Below are positions 31,901 to 43,900 of a DNA stretch of 64,000 nucleotides, piece after piece; position 1 is the stretch's first letter; each line of letters opens with the position of its first letter. The stretch is taken from assembly GCA_946902985.2 (NCBI GenBank), contig OX336388.2, positions 135,357,846 to 135,421,845 on the forward strand, in the 5' to 3' direction. The notes under the pieces are model-generated. The model searched no databases and was not told where the DNA came from. It saw only the letters and a program-made list of their open reading frames with translations. The position numbers and the translations under genes are program-made. The DNA is from Meconema thalassinum. Its lineage: Eukaryota; Arthropoda; Insecta; Orthoptera; Tettigoniidae.

Positions 31901-34900
31901 TAACTAACTAACTACCTTAAAACTTTCCTCACAAGTGTCTCCTTTTAATGCTCTACTTTTCTAGTTAAAAACAGAACAAGAAAGAAATCTGCATATATGT
32001 ACACATAGACTATCTCTTAACTCCGCAATTAAATTACTTCTCACAGTCTAGAACTCATTAATTTGCTTTCAGTAATGCTAGCATTTAAGCACTAGAGTAT
32101 GGAATAAAATGGAATAACTGTCCTCCCTAACCACTTTCAAACTTGCATATAAAGATTTCATCTTGTATTCATAGGCCAACTTTAACAATTGTGTATGATT
32201 GTGTGAGAAAATGACTACCATACAGTAAAATTCATTATTAAATATAAATATATACTTTATTGCGCACAATGTGCATGAACGTGGTTCTTACGAACCATCA
32301 TTAATACAAAATTTTGTCGTTGTCACTGTAAATGCCTTTTTCCGAGGGGTGTCCATATATTTCTAATTTTCACAGAATTTCGTCAGAGACACCTCTCTGC
32401 ATTTGCACGTCCTCACGTGGTGTCTGTCGCAAGGACCCTTACAAAGCTTGCACACGCATAGTTCGTCTGGTTGGTGATAGACGTCTCTCATGCAGATCCG
32501 GTGGTGGAAACCATGGACCGCAAAACGCGTCAAGATATGTCTCAGCTCGTAGGATCCTTGCATCCAGTCCTGTGTAGTCATAGCGTCCGTCGTATAAAAT
32601 TCATGCCAAATGTCATTTCTCTTTGCTGTCATGAGACGCAAATACTCCCCAAATCCCGGTGTGTGGGGCAGAAGCATCTGTAATCTGACTTCTTCCATAA
32701 AGGGTAGTTCCCCTGTCATGACATACACAAGCCGCGAGGGCGTGAACTTGGATAGGCATAAGGCTCTTTTTAGATAATTCATTATTATTATTATGACATA
32801 TCAAACATATAATTGAAGCAGATTTTCAAGGCCACCTGAAATCAACAACATTATTCATCGACCTTACAGCTGCGTATGATACTGTTTGGAGACAAACTAC
32901 TGCAAGTTGTAGCAGCCGAGAAATTGTGGATCTAATATGCAACATGCTAGGTGAGAGGTAATTTGAAGTGTTTCTAAATGAATCCAAATGCCAGAAAAGA
33001 AAACTAAATAATGGCCTACGGTACCACAGGGATCTGTTTTGGCTCCACTTCTCTTCCATTTGTACTACATCCATGATCTGCCAACCACAAAATCAACCAA
33101 CTTCATTTACTGTATGCTGATGATATCGCACTGGTTGCACAGATTAGTAACTTTCAAGATGGTCAACGCATTTTGTCAGAGGATCTGGTGAAAATGTTAG
33201 CTTTTTCAAGACATGGAGATTAATCCCAAGTAGAAGAAAAAGTATCTTGTTTTCATCCAGCATATCGTGCTGCGTACTACAAACCAAGAGTTCTGTTCAA
33301 CGGACATGAATTGAGGCACAATCCTTACTCAAAATATCTCGGTGTCACTTTAGATAGAACCCTGAGTTACAAAGAGCACCTCACCAAGCTCAGTGATACC
33401 TCCTGGGGAGCCTCTGCTGACTGTCTACGTCTTACTGGCATCAGTCTTGTCTACTCGGCGGCTGTCTGGTTAGAAAGTACACATGTACAGAAAGTAGACA
33501 CAAAAAAATGACTCAATGCGTTGCATCACTGGGACCGTGAAATCAACTCCATGTCAATTCTGAGCCACATTCCTCCGTCACACCTAAGGCGGAAACAAGC
33601 TCTACTGAGGGAGGCTGGGAAGATCTCTGCATCACCTTCCTTGCCTCTGCATCAGGAATTCTGCCATCTACCACAACAACGATTGCGATCAAGAAGATCA
33701 GCAAGTGCCACCGCAAGGAAACTCATTGCGGTTGGCTTTTTGATTTTAACGTAAGTTGGAAGAATGAATGGTCATCAAAAACATTGGGAACAAATGCCCA
33801 CCCTCTGGATCCCACTAAGAAGCCAAGAGGTTTTGACCTACCGAGGCACCTTTGGTGCTGTCTCAACAGGCGAAGGACTGAACATGGCTGCTGTAACTTA
33901 TTTAGGTACAAGTGGGGATGGATCAGCATACTAACGTGGGACTGTAATCTACAAGAACAGACGATTGAACATCTAGTGCAGCGATTCCCAACCTGTATTA
34001 CGTCCCGTACCCCTTTGTACATATTTATCTAACATGGTACCCCCTTAAAAGTAAACTTTCAAACGTTTAATATTTTACGGGCAATATGTACATAACATAC
34101 AGTACAAAAAAATTACAACCATTTATAACTTATTTTTTGAATACAGTAGGCTAAGTCATAACTAATATGTTTAATGTATTATTTGTTTGTTGTTAGTATG
34201 CAATTCATTTCAATGAAATGCCAGTTTGCCACGGTGGGTGAGTGGTCAACATGTGGGTCTACTAACCTCAAGCTTGCAGGTTCGCTCCTGGCCGTGGTAA
34301 GTGATTTTTTTTTGAAAGGCGGCAAAAATTACGACACCATGTCATACGATGTTGGCATGTCAAAGAACCCATTTGAATTCAGTAGGCCGCGTCAATGATG
34401 GCAAAATTAATCTCGGAAGTTTCCGTCAACACAAAGTTCCTCATTTCTTTACTAGAAAGCGCTATAGTGATCAAGGAGCTTAGTTATCTAACCTCCTTGA
34501 CTTTCATAGTGCTTCAAAGAACAACGAAATTCGACATGCAAGCTACCCCCTGGGTGTCAAATAACAAAGCTTCCACCCGGCACCGAGGCCATACGATATT
34601 ATTTATTTAATAAAATGCTAAATATAATTTTCAATTTTACTTCTTTTCATTTGTGCAAATGAAGATGTATGAACATTTAGCTGAGGAAAATAAACAATTA
34701 CAGTACATGAGATTTTTTAATTTTGATTTTATTGAGAACCAATTAATTCTAGCGATTAGTTTTGCAAAAATAGACAAATCAAGACAATAACAGTGCAGCG
34801 GTGAAAGTGACTGGGGTTGGGGTAGGGTGGGAGCATTGACCTTGACGTGCGTGAATAAGACGGCACTGCACACCGGTACTTTACGACAGACACATACGAT

Positions 34901-37900
34901 GGGAACATGGGGCCCACCATTACAGTTTATTTTTGGCGTACCCCTAACCGGTTCGTCGCGTACCACCAAGGGGTACGCGTACCCCAGGTTGGGAACCGCT
35001 GATCTAGTGCAATGCTGCCCTCTTCATTCATACTCTGGACTTCCTGACGACTTGGTTTGTCTCACTCCCAATATGTTGAAAAGCATGGAATTTACAGGGG
35101 CGTATTCTTAGGGCTACCGGGGCTACCGGCGGTAGCCCAAGAAAATTACATTAAAAATAAATAACACTTTATTACAGGTTCAACAAAGCATTCAAACAAT
35201 CGTGGCTTTCATGCACATTCTTCTTTATCGAAAGAAATAATGGTTAGTGGGTAGTCAACGCGGCAACGCAGCAGAAACCGACCGAGAATGCGGCAGCCTT
35301 ACGCTGCTCTCCCCATCTCTCCGCACCCACCCTTGTTCCGTGCAGGCCCAGTGCTCATAGCGAGTGAGTTGCCGCTACGGCCAGCGGTTTCTTACATACT
35401 GGACAGCGCCTAACAAGAATAAACACAGCTTGGAGCGGCGATGGTCTGAGTAACACGGAGGGAAATATAGTCGCACCGCATACCTGGGCCACACGCCGCT
35501 GGCTAGCGCAGCCAGAGGCTAATTTAATTGAGTACCAGCGGTTTCTTTGAAGTTAAAAGCGTTTAAAGGAACAAATAGCCTACAATAAATATACATTATC
35601 GCGCGCATATATGTGAATATGTTTTAGAAGTTGTAGTATTTTCGATGTGTGATTTATTTAAATGTGGGTATGCTGAAGAATCTTTATGTAGTGTTTTGTT
35701 TTAACTGTGCCAGTTGTGATTTTCTAAGAAAATTATGGAAATAACACATGCGGGGGCTTTAAATGCCAATGACTGTATAATAGAGAGTTTGTTAGAAGTT
35801 CCTTTCAGCCGTCGTCTATACAGTGATGAAGTTCATATTATACATATGACAAGGCCTACACCTGAACTGCAATTGTGTGCCAATGTATACACGTTATTTC
35901 ACATCATCTACATATGCTAGGTGGAATAGGTTATCTGGCAGTTCTAAACGGTCTAAATTGTATTGCTGGCCGTGTTTGTTATTTAGTCGTGAAAGGAAGG
36001 GTTTTCAAATATGAACTCTTTTCGCAGGGCAGTTCAAAAGCATGTTTTGTGTAATATTAAGCTCAGTGGTAGCCCAGATCTTCAGACCAGTATACGCCAC
36101 TGGGAATTTAAAGTGTAATTATGTCTTATGTCCTAACTCCCTTGCTGAACTCCACTTCTATTTTCAAACCAGGCCCATCTTCTGTGTTGGACTTGGACGC
36201 AACTCTTGGTGTCTGCATACAATTGTTTTACTCAGGCCACTAAGCCTTCTATTATTAAAGAAACGCACCCAAGTTGTGCATTAAACATACAAATACATTT
36301 ACACTACATTCATTTATATTTCACTTTGTTTCAGTCTAAGCAGGTCTCGATTATTGACTTGGATAGTTTCTTGCATGTTGTAATGTGGTATCGATCACAT
36401 GGGCGTTACAAAGATCACATACACATGTTTCGTTCGGCTCGTGATGGTTCTTTACTTTGCACACTCTGTGGTGGTATCCGTGCGTTGCCAAAGAGTTGAC
36501 ACGAAATGGCACAGGTTTTGGTTGGTTTCCCTCCATGATCTATTTACCATGGCCTCCGTTGCATAGAAGTCAGGCCATATCTCTTTTGACTTTTGTCTTC
36601 TTATTTACACATGCTATTCCCAGTTCTTAGTAAAAGATAGATTATATTTGGTCTTGAGATCTTCCATCAGAAAGGTTTCTCTTGCTAGGACTTGGACGAA
36701 TCGTGAGCGGATGTATTTCGATATTGCTAGGGTGGACTTCAGGTTGGTTGGTTGGTTCCTTAGTTTAGGGGCTGCGACAACGCGGTCATGTAGCCCCATG
36801 TACGTTGGGTGTGTGTAGAATCTGTCTGATAACCGGTGTTAATTGTGATGTATCTGTTTTTAGCCTACTTTCGATTTTTGCAAAAAATGAAAGTAGACTT
36901 ATGAGATCACTACAGGGCGAAAAAAAAGTGTGTCTGTCTGTGTGTTTATGTGTGTGAGTCTGTGTGTGTGTGTGTGTGTGTGTGAGTGTGTGTACTCCGA
37001 ATGTCTGTCCCCCCCCTATCAATTCGAACACGGTGAGCGCAAATTGAACGAAATTTGGTACAAAGGTAGCACTAGCAAAGGACACCTCAGTGTCATGTTT
37101 TATATCGCCGCCATCTTGACGGAAACGTAATGGCGGCCACACAAATGTTCAAAGCTTAAATCAAATTACGACTAACCTAATCATCCGATCTCTACCAAAT
37201 TTTGCAACAACATACCATTATTGGGGCAGCATCCTTTGACCAAACTAATAGGTCATCAGCCTAATAGTTTGCGGATGGCGGCTATCTTTGTGTGAAAATC
37301 GATTGCCCCTATTAAATCGAACACGGTGAAACCGAATGGAACGAAATTTGGTACAGAGGTAGTACTAGCAAAGGGCACCCCAGTGTCATGTTTTATATCG
37401 CCGCCATCTTGACGGAAACGTAATGGCGGCCACACAAATGTTCAAAGCTTAAATCAAATTACGACTAACCTAATCATCCGATCTCTACCAAATTTTGCAA
37501 CAACATACCTTTATGGAGGGAGCATCCTTTGACAAATCTAATAGGTCATTAGCCTAATAGTTTGCGGATGGCGGCCATCTTTGTGTCAAAATCGATTACC
37601 CCTATTAATTCGAACACGGTGAAACCGAATGGAATGAAATTTGGTACAGAGGTAGCACTAGCAAAGGGCACCTCAGTGTCATGTTTTATATCACCGCCAT
37701 CTTGACGGAAACGTAATGGCGGCCACACAAATGTTCAAAGCTGAAATCAAATTACGACTAACCTAATCATCCGATCTCTATCAAATTTTGCAACAACATA
37801 CCTTTATGGAGAAAGCATCTTTTGACAAATCTAATAGGTCATTAGCCTAATAGTTTGCGGATGGCGGCCATCTTTGTGTCAAAATCGATTACCCCTATTA

Positions 37901-40900
37901 ATTCGAACACGGTGAAACCGAATGGAATGAAATTTGGTACAGAGGTGTCATGTTTTATATCGCCGCCATCTTGACGGAAACGGAATGAGGGCCACCCAAT
38001 TGTTAAAAGCTTAAATCAAATTTCGACCATCCTAATAATTTGATCTCTACCGGATTTTGCAACAACATGCCTTTTTGTGGAAAGCATATTATGACTGACT
38101 ACAAGGTCATCAGCCAAATAGTTTGCAAATAGCGGCCATGTATGTGTGCAAATCCATTCCCCATATCAATTCAAACACGGTGAAACCGAATTGAATGAAT
38201 TTTTTCACAGAGGTAGCACTAGCAAAGGGCACCTCATATTCATGTTTAATATCCCTATAGCACGTTGTATTTCAACAAGCTACTACAACCAACATTCAAT
38301 TATACTCCTTGAAAAGGACAAAGAGTTATAACAATACCCATGCATTTAGGAGAAAGTAGGCTATATGTTCTTTACTGAACATCTTGTTATATATTAGTAT
38401 GATGATTATTTTTTGTTTTTGATAAATTCTCCGAGTTTTTGACGTCTTTACTGGGAACCGCTCACTATAGGTTTCGGTGTGCGAGCGAACGAATATAATG
38501 TGATCGGAGTGCGAATACCTGTATTGGACTTTATTCCTTTATGCATCATCATCATCATCCAGGGGTTAGTTTGCCCTCCGAACGAGGGCAAATGAGCCCT
38601 CCCAGGAGAGCTGGCCGCCATCACAACTAGGTGATCTTCGACCATGGGGCAAGAACGATAAAAAGGTAATTGTATTTTACTTGGAGGAAAAGGGGAGATT
38701 AAATGATTTGTAATATAGTGGGGCACCGGATCAACAAGGCCACCCAGGGCAAGACTCCTTGCAGCTCGCTCAGAGCACCTACGAAATACCACCTATTTAT
38801 TCATAAAAGAATTTGTACAAAAAATATAGATATCAAAAATTACAATTTGTCAATAATGTCTTGATGTTTTCTTGATGAACAAAATAGTATAAAATATAAC
38901 GGAAGTATCAAAATTTGCTTAGAAAATACACTGTAAAGGGGTTTGATGAAGGTAGTGAAACAGTTCTTTACATAGATGTCAGTTGATGTCATATTGTCTT
39001 CTCTCTTGATGGTCGAAGAAGAAGCGTAGGTGGTGTAGAGGGAAAGAGTGGAAAGGTGGGTGGGGGGAATGAAGGAGGAAGAGGGGGGGGTGAGGGGGGG
39101 GGAGGGGGGGGGGGTAGTGACAGATGTCAGGTACTGTATGAGAAGTTAAGAAGTTTAGGGTTCCCCTGACCGTGGTCCATCACCCCGAGCGAGCTGGTAT
39201 AACCTTTACTCCTCAGGCAGATTAAACCACAGGGCCAGGGATTTGGTTGTTTTGGTTGAATTTTAAAAAGTGTAGTGTTGAAAAATTAATGACTTTGTAA
39301 ATAATGTCTTAGTAAATGACGCCGGTTTGTGACATTGGGATGAGATGATTGTAGTTTAGGGTGGGTATGTGTCAGGGGGGATGAGGTGGGTGATGTTTGG
39401 ATGGGCATCATGATGGAGAATTTGTAGTGCCAAGCTTTGGGGAAGGGGAATCGATCGGCGACGTTGCCTCCGGGTAACTGGTGTCATTAAAATGTCATAT
39501 GTCAGTGGAAGTCGATTAGTAACTAATGTCTGGAGGGTTCGTAGTCAGAGTTTGTGGAGATGATGGAATATTGGAGGGAGAGTCTTGGGGTAATTGATAA
39601 GATTGCTGTCGTAGGCAAGAGGAAGGCCAAATGCCACCTTCAATGCAAGGTGTTCCATCGATCTAATAATTTTATATTGAGGCAAAGTAGCCCCAATCCA
39701 GGCTAAGGAACAATAACTTAAAAGCAGGCGGATAAAAGTTTTAAATGTGAAAATAATTTGGAGGGCGTTAAGGCCCCAAGAGGTTCCTTTCAGTTTACGT
39801 AAGAGATGCATCCGTTGGCGAGCTCTTTGTGCTTGTTGGAGGAGATGAGGTCTCCAAGAAAGGCGGCGATTTAGGGTTATTCCCAAATATACTGCTTGGC
39901 TGGAAGGGGTAATGACTTCGTTGTAAATCTTTATGAAAAATGGGTTGTAGTGGCTGATGGGATTGTGGAAGCCAAAGACGATTAATTGGGTTTTTGCAAT
40001 GTTAATGCTGAGGTGCCATTTAGATAGCCAAGTAATCAGTGTATTTAGGAATATTTGCAGGCGTACGGAGAGAGTAGTTAAATTATTGGCAAATGTGAGG
40101 ATGGCAGTGTCGTCTGCAAATTGGAAAAGGTGGGAAAATTGGTTAGGATGGGGCATATCGTGCACATAGATGAGGTAGAGGAGAGGGGAAATTGGTGAGC
40201 CTTGTGGAACACCTGAGAATAGGGTAAATGTATGCGACGACGCAGAGCGGATTTGAATGAAGGCCCGTCTGTCTAATAAGAAGTTACTAAGCAGACGAAC
40301 CATTGAGAGGGGAAGGTTGAGATTAAATAATTTAAAAATGAGACCTCTTTGCCATACTAGATCGAAGGCCTTTTCAAGATCTAGTAGGAGTAGGGCTGCA
40401 GGAAAGCCGGAATTGATGTGAGGAGTGACGAGGCTTACCAATCGAAATATTTGAGTTTCGGTGGAGAATTTGGGACGAAATCCTGCTTGAGATGGGGGAA
40501 AGATGTTGGAGGTGTTTAGGAAGGCGTAGAGGCGGCGGGCAATAATTGCCTCAAAGAGTTTAGAAAAAACAGAGAGCAGGCTGATCGGCCGATTGGATGA
40601 CAGTAATGACGGGGGTTTACCAGGTTTAAGGAAGAGTATAATTTTGGCTGTCTTCCAGTGTGAAGGGAAGTTACCTGTATATAGGATGAATGTATAGGCA
40701 ATGGCTAGAAAGTGGAGGAAGATGAGGGGAGCTTGTTTGATATGGAGATATACCACCCCGTCTGTTCCGGGAGCAGTATTTCGTCTTTTGCCTAGCTGGA
40801 ACTTAATGTCGTCTGCCGTTATAGGTTGGTTCAGTGGTGAAATGGGATTTAATGTCGGAAGATGGTCAAAACTGGGGGTCAGGTGGGGGAGTTGGGGGTC

Positions 40901-43900
40901 TGTTAGCTCGCTAACGGCCGTATAGTCTGAGTAGTTGTGTCGGATTTGGGGTGCGTCGCTGTAGATGTCAGTAAAGTATTTGGCAAAGGTGTCTGCTTTG
41001 TCTTGGTCAGAGAATAAATGGCCGTTGGGCCCTTGGATGGGGTACTGGTTTTCCGAGGTTTTTTGACCTGTGAGGAGTTTGAATTTGTTCCAGAAGGGGC
41101 GAGCTTTAGGTTCCTGAGCTAGGCTCGAGCAGGCGTCGATCCACTTCTTTTTCTTGATGGCTTTTATATAGGACCTGGCATGTCGTTGGCATTGTCTGTG
41201 TTTCGTCAGTAAGTCTGGGTCAAATGTCCTGAGGTAGGCCCTATAATAGCTGCGAGAGAGTTTGAGAAGTTGGATCGCTTTGGCCGGAATAGGCGGCTTG
41301 CTCGGAGTAATTTTGGTCTTGGGGATGTGAAGTAGGTCAGCGTTAGTTAGGGTGGTCTCCAAGAGGATAATCAGAGTTTGTAATTCATTGCCATTTTGTG
41401 GGATTATTGCCTCGGAAAGAGATTCTTTGATAAAAGAGCGATAAGCTTCCCAGTTTGTTTTTAAATAATTAGGTCTCATAAAAGATGGGGGAGGTTCTGA
41501 GGGGGAACGGGGGAGGGCAAGAGAGGGAAGCTCAATAAAGAAGGGGTCATGGTCATTACTGCCGATGCCTGCGAGTTGGATGGAGCAGTTGTGGGCTAGT
41601 GTAGAAGAGACTATTGTAATTTCAGGGGTGGACTGCGTTCGCATCATGGTGTGGGGAGGAATGGGTATACGGTGTCCATTCATGGTATTAATAATGTCTT
41701 CCAGGTGGCGTCTGTCATGGATCAGGAGACTATTTATATTAATGTCGGCAGCAAACACATAGTGGCGAAAATTGGCATCTATAAAATTAAAATAATCTAG
41801 AGGAGGGGATGATCTTGGGGAACTATATGTTGTGGCGACTATTACTGGAATGGAGGGAAAGTGTACCATGACAGACAGGAATTCTGGAATATGGAGGAAT
41901 AGTTGCGGTTGGAGTAGGCGGGAGGGAAATAGGTTATGAACACCTATAGCTACCCCTCCACGAGCTATATTGGGACGGACGGCACGATAAAGGGTAGTGA
42001 GGGAATATGGGGTGATGAGTAGGTTTGAGGAAAGTCTCGTTGAGTAGAAATATAACAGGGTTATAGGTTTGGAGGAGGAATAATAATATATATATATATA
42101 TATATATTTTTTTTTTTTTTAAGACTACGTGAGTTGCTTTTCTCGTAAGAGTGTTTCAGTATTGTTTTCACCTCATGAAGGAGAGTTTTGGTAAATATAA
42201 CTTCAGATATTATTTGTAACTAATTATATATTTTTTGTCGTCAAAGTGTTTCATTGCATTGAACCTGGATCTTTTTGGTGTATGTTTTCACATCCAGATT
42301 TGGTCATCCTGGTGAAATGGTGTTTCGAATAGGTTTAGTTTGCCTCGCAGCCACAAGGTCTCTCTGCACTCGTATGATTAGTTTCTATTTAACCCAGGAG
42401 AGGTGGCGCTTTCTTGGGCAACGTTAGAGGTGACGCGGGGTCAATTTGACCCCTCCCAATTTGTTCTCAGTAATAACGACAATTATTTCGTTTATGCTAC
42501 TGATATGGCATGAAACCATTCACTGAACCAATGAACTAGTATATTTATCTAAAATGAAAGTCATGCACATATTATAAACGGCTATTTACACTAATAGAAA
42601 TGATGCGTTTCTGACAGGTAATCATCTATTTTTGTGAAATATCTGATAATTCTTACTTCAGATTAGTTGTTTGGTTGGTGCCTTAGTTTAGGGCCTGCGA
42701 CAACGCGGTCATGTAGCCCCGTGTACTTTGGGTGTGTGTAGAATCTGTCTGATAACCGGTGTTAATTGTGATGAATGTATTAGTGTGTGTTATCTGTTTT
42801 TTTGAATTTTTCAAATAGTTCCTACTTTGGCCACCAAACGCCAACGTCAACGACTACTAGGCCTAGTTCAGAACTTAGCTACTAGACGTCACCGCAGTCG
42901 GCTCTTGGCAACGAACGTAGGAACATAAGAGCGTTGTTTACATTCTTAACCTATACAATTTAGTTTCACATAGGTGTAATTAGTGGAAAGTTCTTTAACA
43001 TGCCATAAATCTATGACATGGGACCGCCGGCTTTACTTCCCCTCCGAAGGAAGTCATAATGAGGGATTTTTGACGCTCTTAAAAAATTAGACGGCTTCCG
43101 CCGGGTTTGAAGCCGCTATCTTGGGCATAGAAGCTCAGCATGCTATCAACTACGCCACCGAAGCCGCTTACTTCAGTTTGCCTATTGACAATATCGAAAT
43201 CAATGATTAGACAAGTTTTAAATAATGTAGGATTCTAGTTTTTAACCAATGACACATTTTAGAGAAGCCTCTTGTTGTATTGTGCTTGGGATTTAGTCTA
43301 CTTCAGACTAGTCTACTTCTCTTCGCTTTCTGAATCCAAAAAGGCGCATTGGTTGCCAGATGAAAAACTTTTATCAGCTAACTCACCCCACTTGTGAATG
43401 AGAATCATTTTCATGAGAAACGTTTCTGCCTCACGTATCTTTTGTTTTTTGTTGTTTTCTACTTTTTACTTTGTGTTTTTTTTTGTTTGCTTTGTGCTTT
43501 TGATTTTGAATTTTTCTTTTTACTTTTGTTTCTTGGTTTTGTGTTTGTTTTCTGCTTATGCTTTTTTGAATTTCACTTTTTGCTTTATATTTCTTGTTTT
43601 ATGTTTTCTGCTTTTGCTTTCGTTTTTGAATTTTTCATTTTTCTTCGTCTTTTTAGCCTACTTTCGATTTTTGCAAAAAATGAAAGTAGAATTATGAGAT
43701 CACTACAGGGCGAAAAAAGTGTGTCTGTGTGTGTGTGTGTGTGTGTGAGTGTGTGTACTCTGAATGTCTGTCCCCCCCTATCAATTCGAACACGGTGAGC
43801 GCAAATTGAACGAAATTTAGTACAAAGGTAGCACTAGCAAAGGACACCTCAGTGTCACGTTTTATATCGCCGCCATCTTGACGGAAACGTAATGGCGGCC

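Larger units (their letters stand above)
32821..36330 (+). pseudogene. Degenerate LINE interrupted by two hAT elements
   Basis: FIDLTAAYDTVWR at 32855 is a reverse-transcriptase palm motif. A shifted frame gives PQGSVLAPLLFHLYYIHDLP near 33030. HNPYSKYLGVTLDRTLSYKE follows at 33320 and TIEHLVQ at 33960. After excision of the hAT at 33979-35001 the text continues CCPLHSYSGLPDDL, and after excision of the one at 35095-36102 it meets a stop after MEFKV. Many stops mark an old copy. Confidence 0.7.

Noticed and set aside
43394..43798. Phe/Leu-rich frames of 134 and 99 codons, seemingly membrane proteins
   Set aside because: The sequence is a T-rich low-complexity stretch running into the hairpin element; hydrophobicity reflects base composition.
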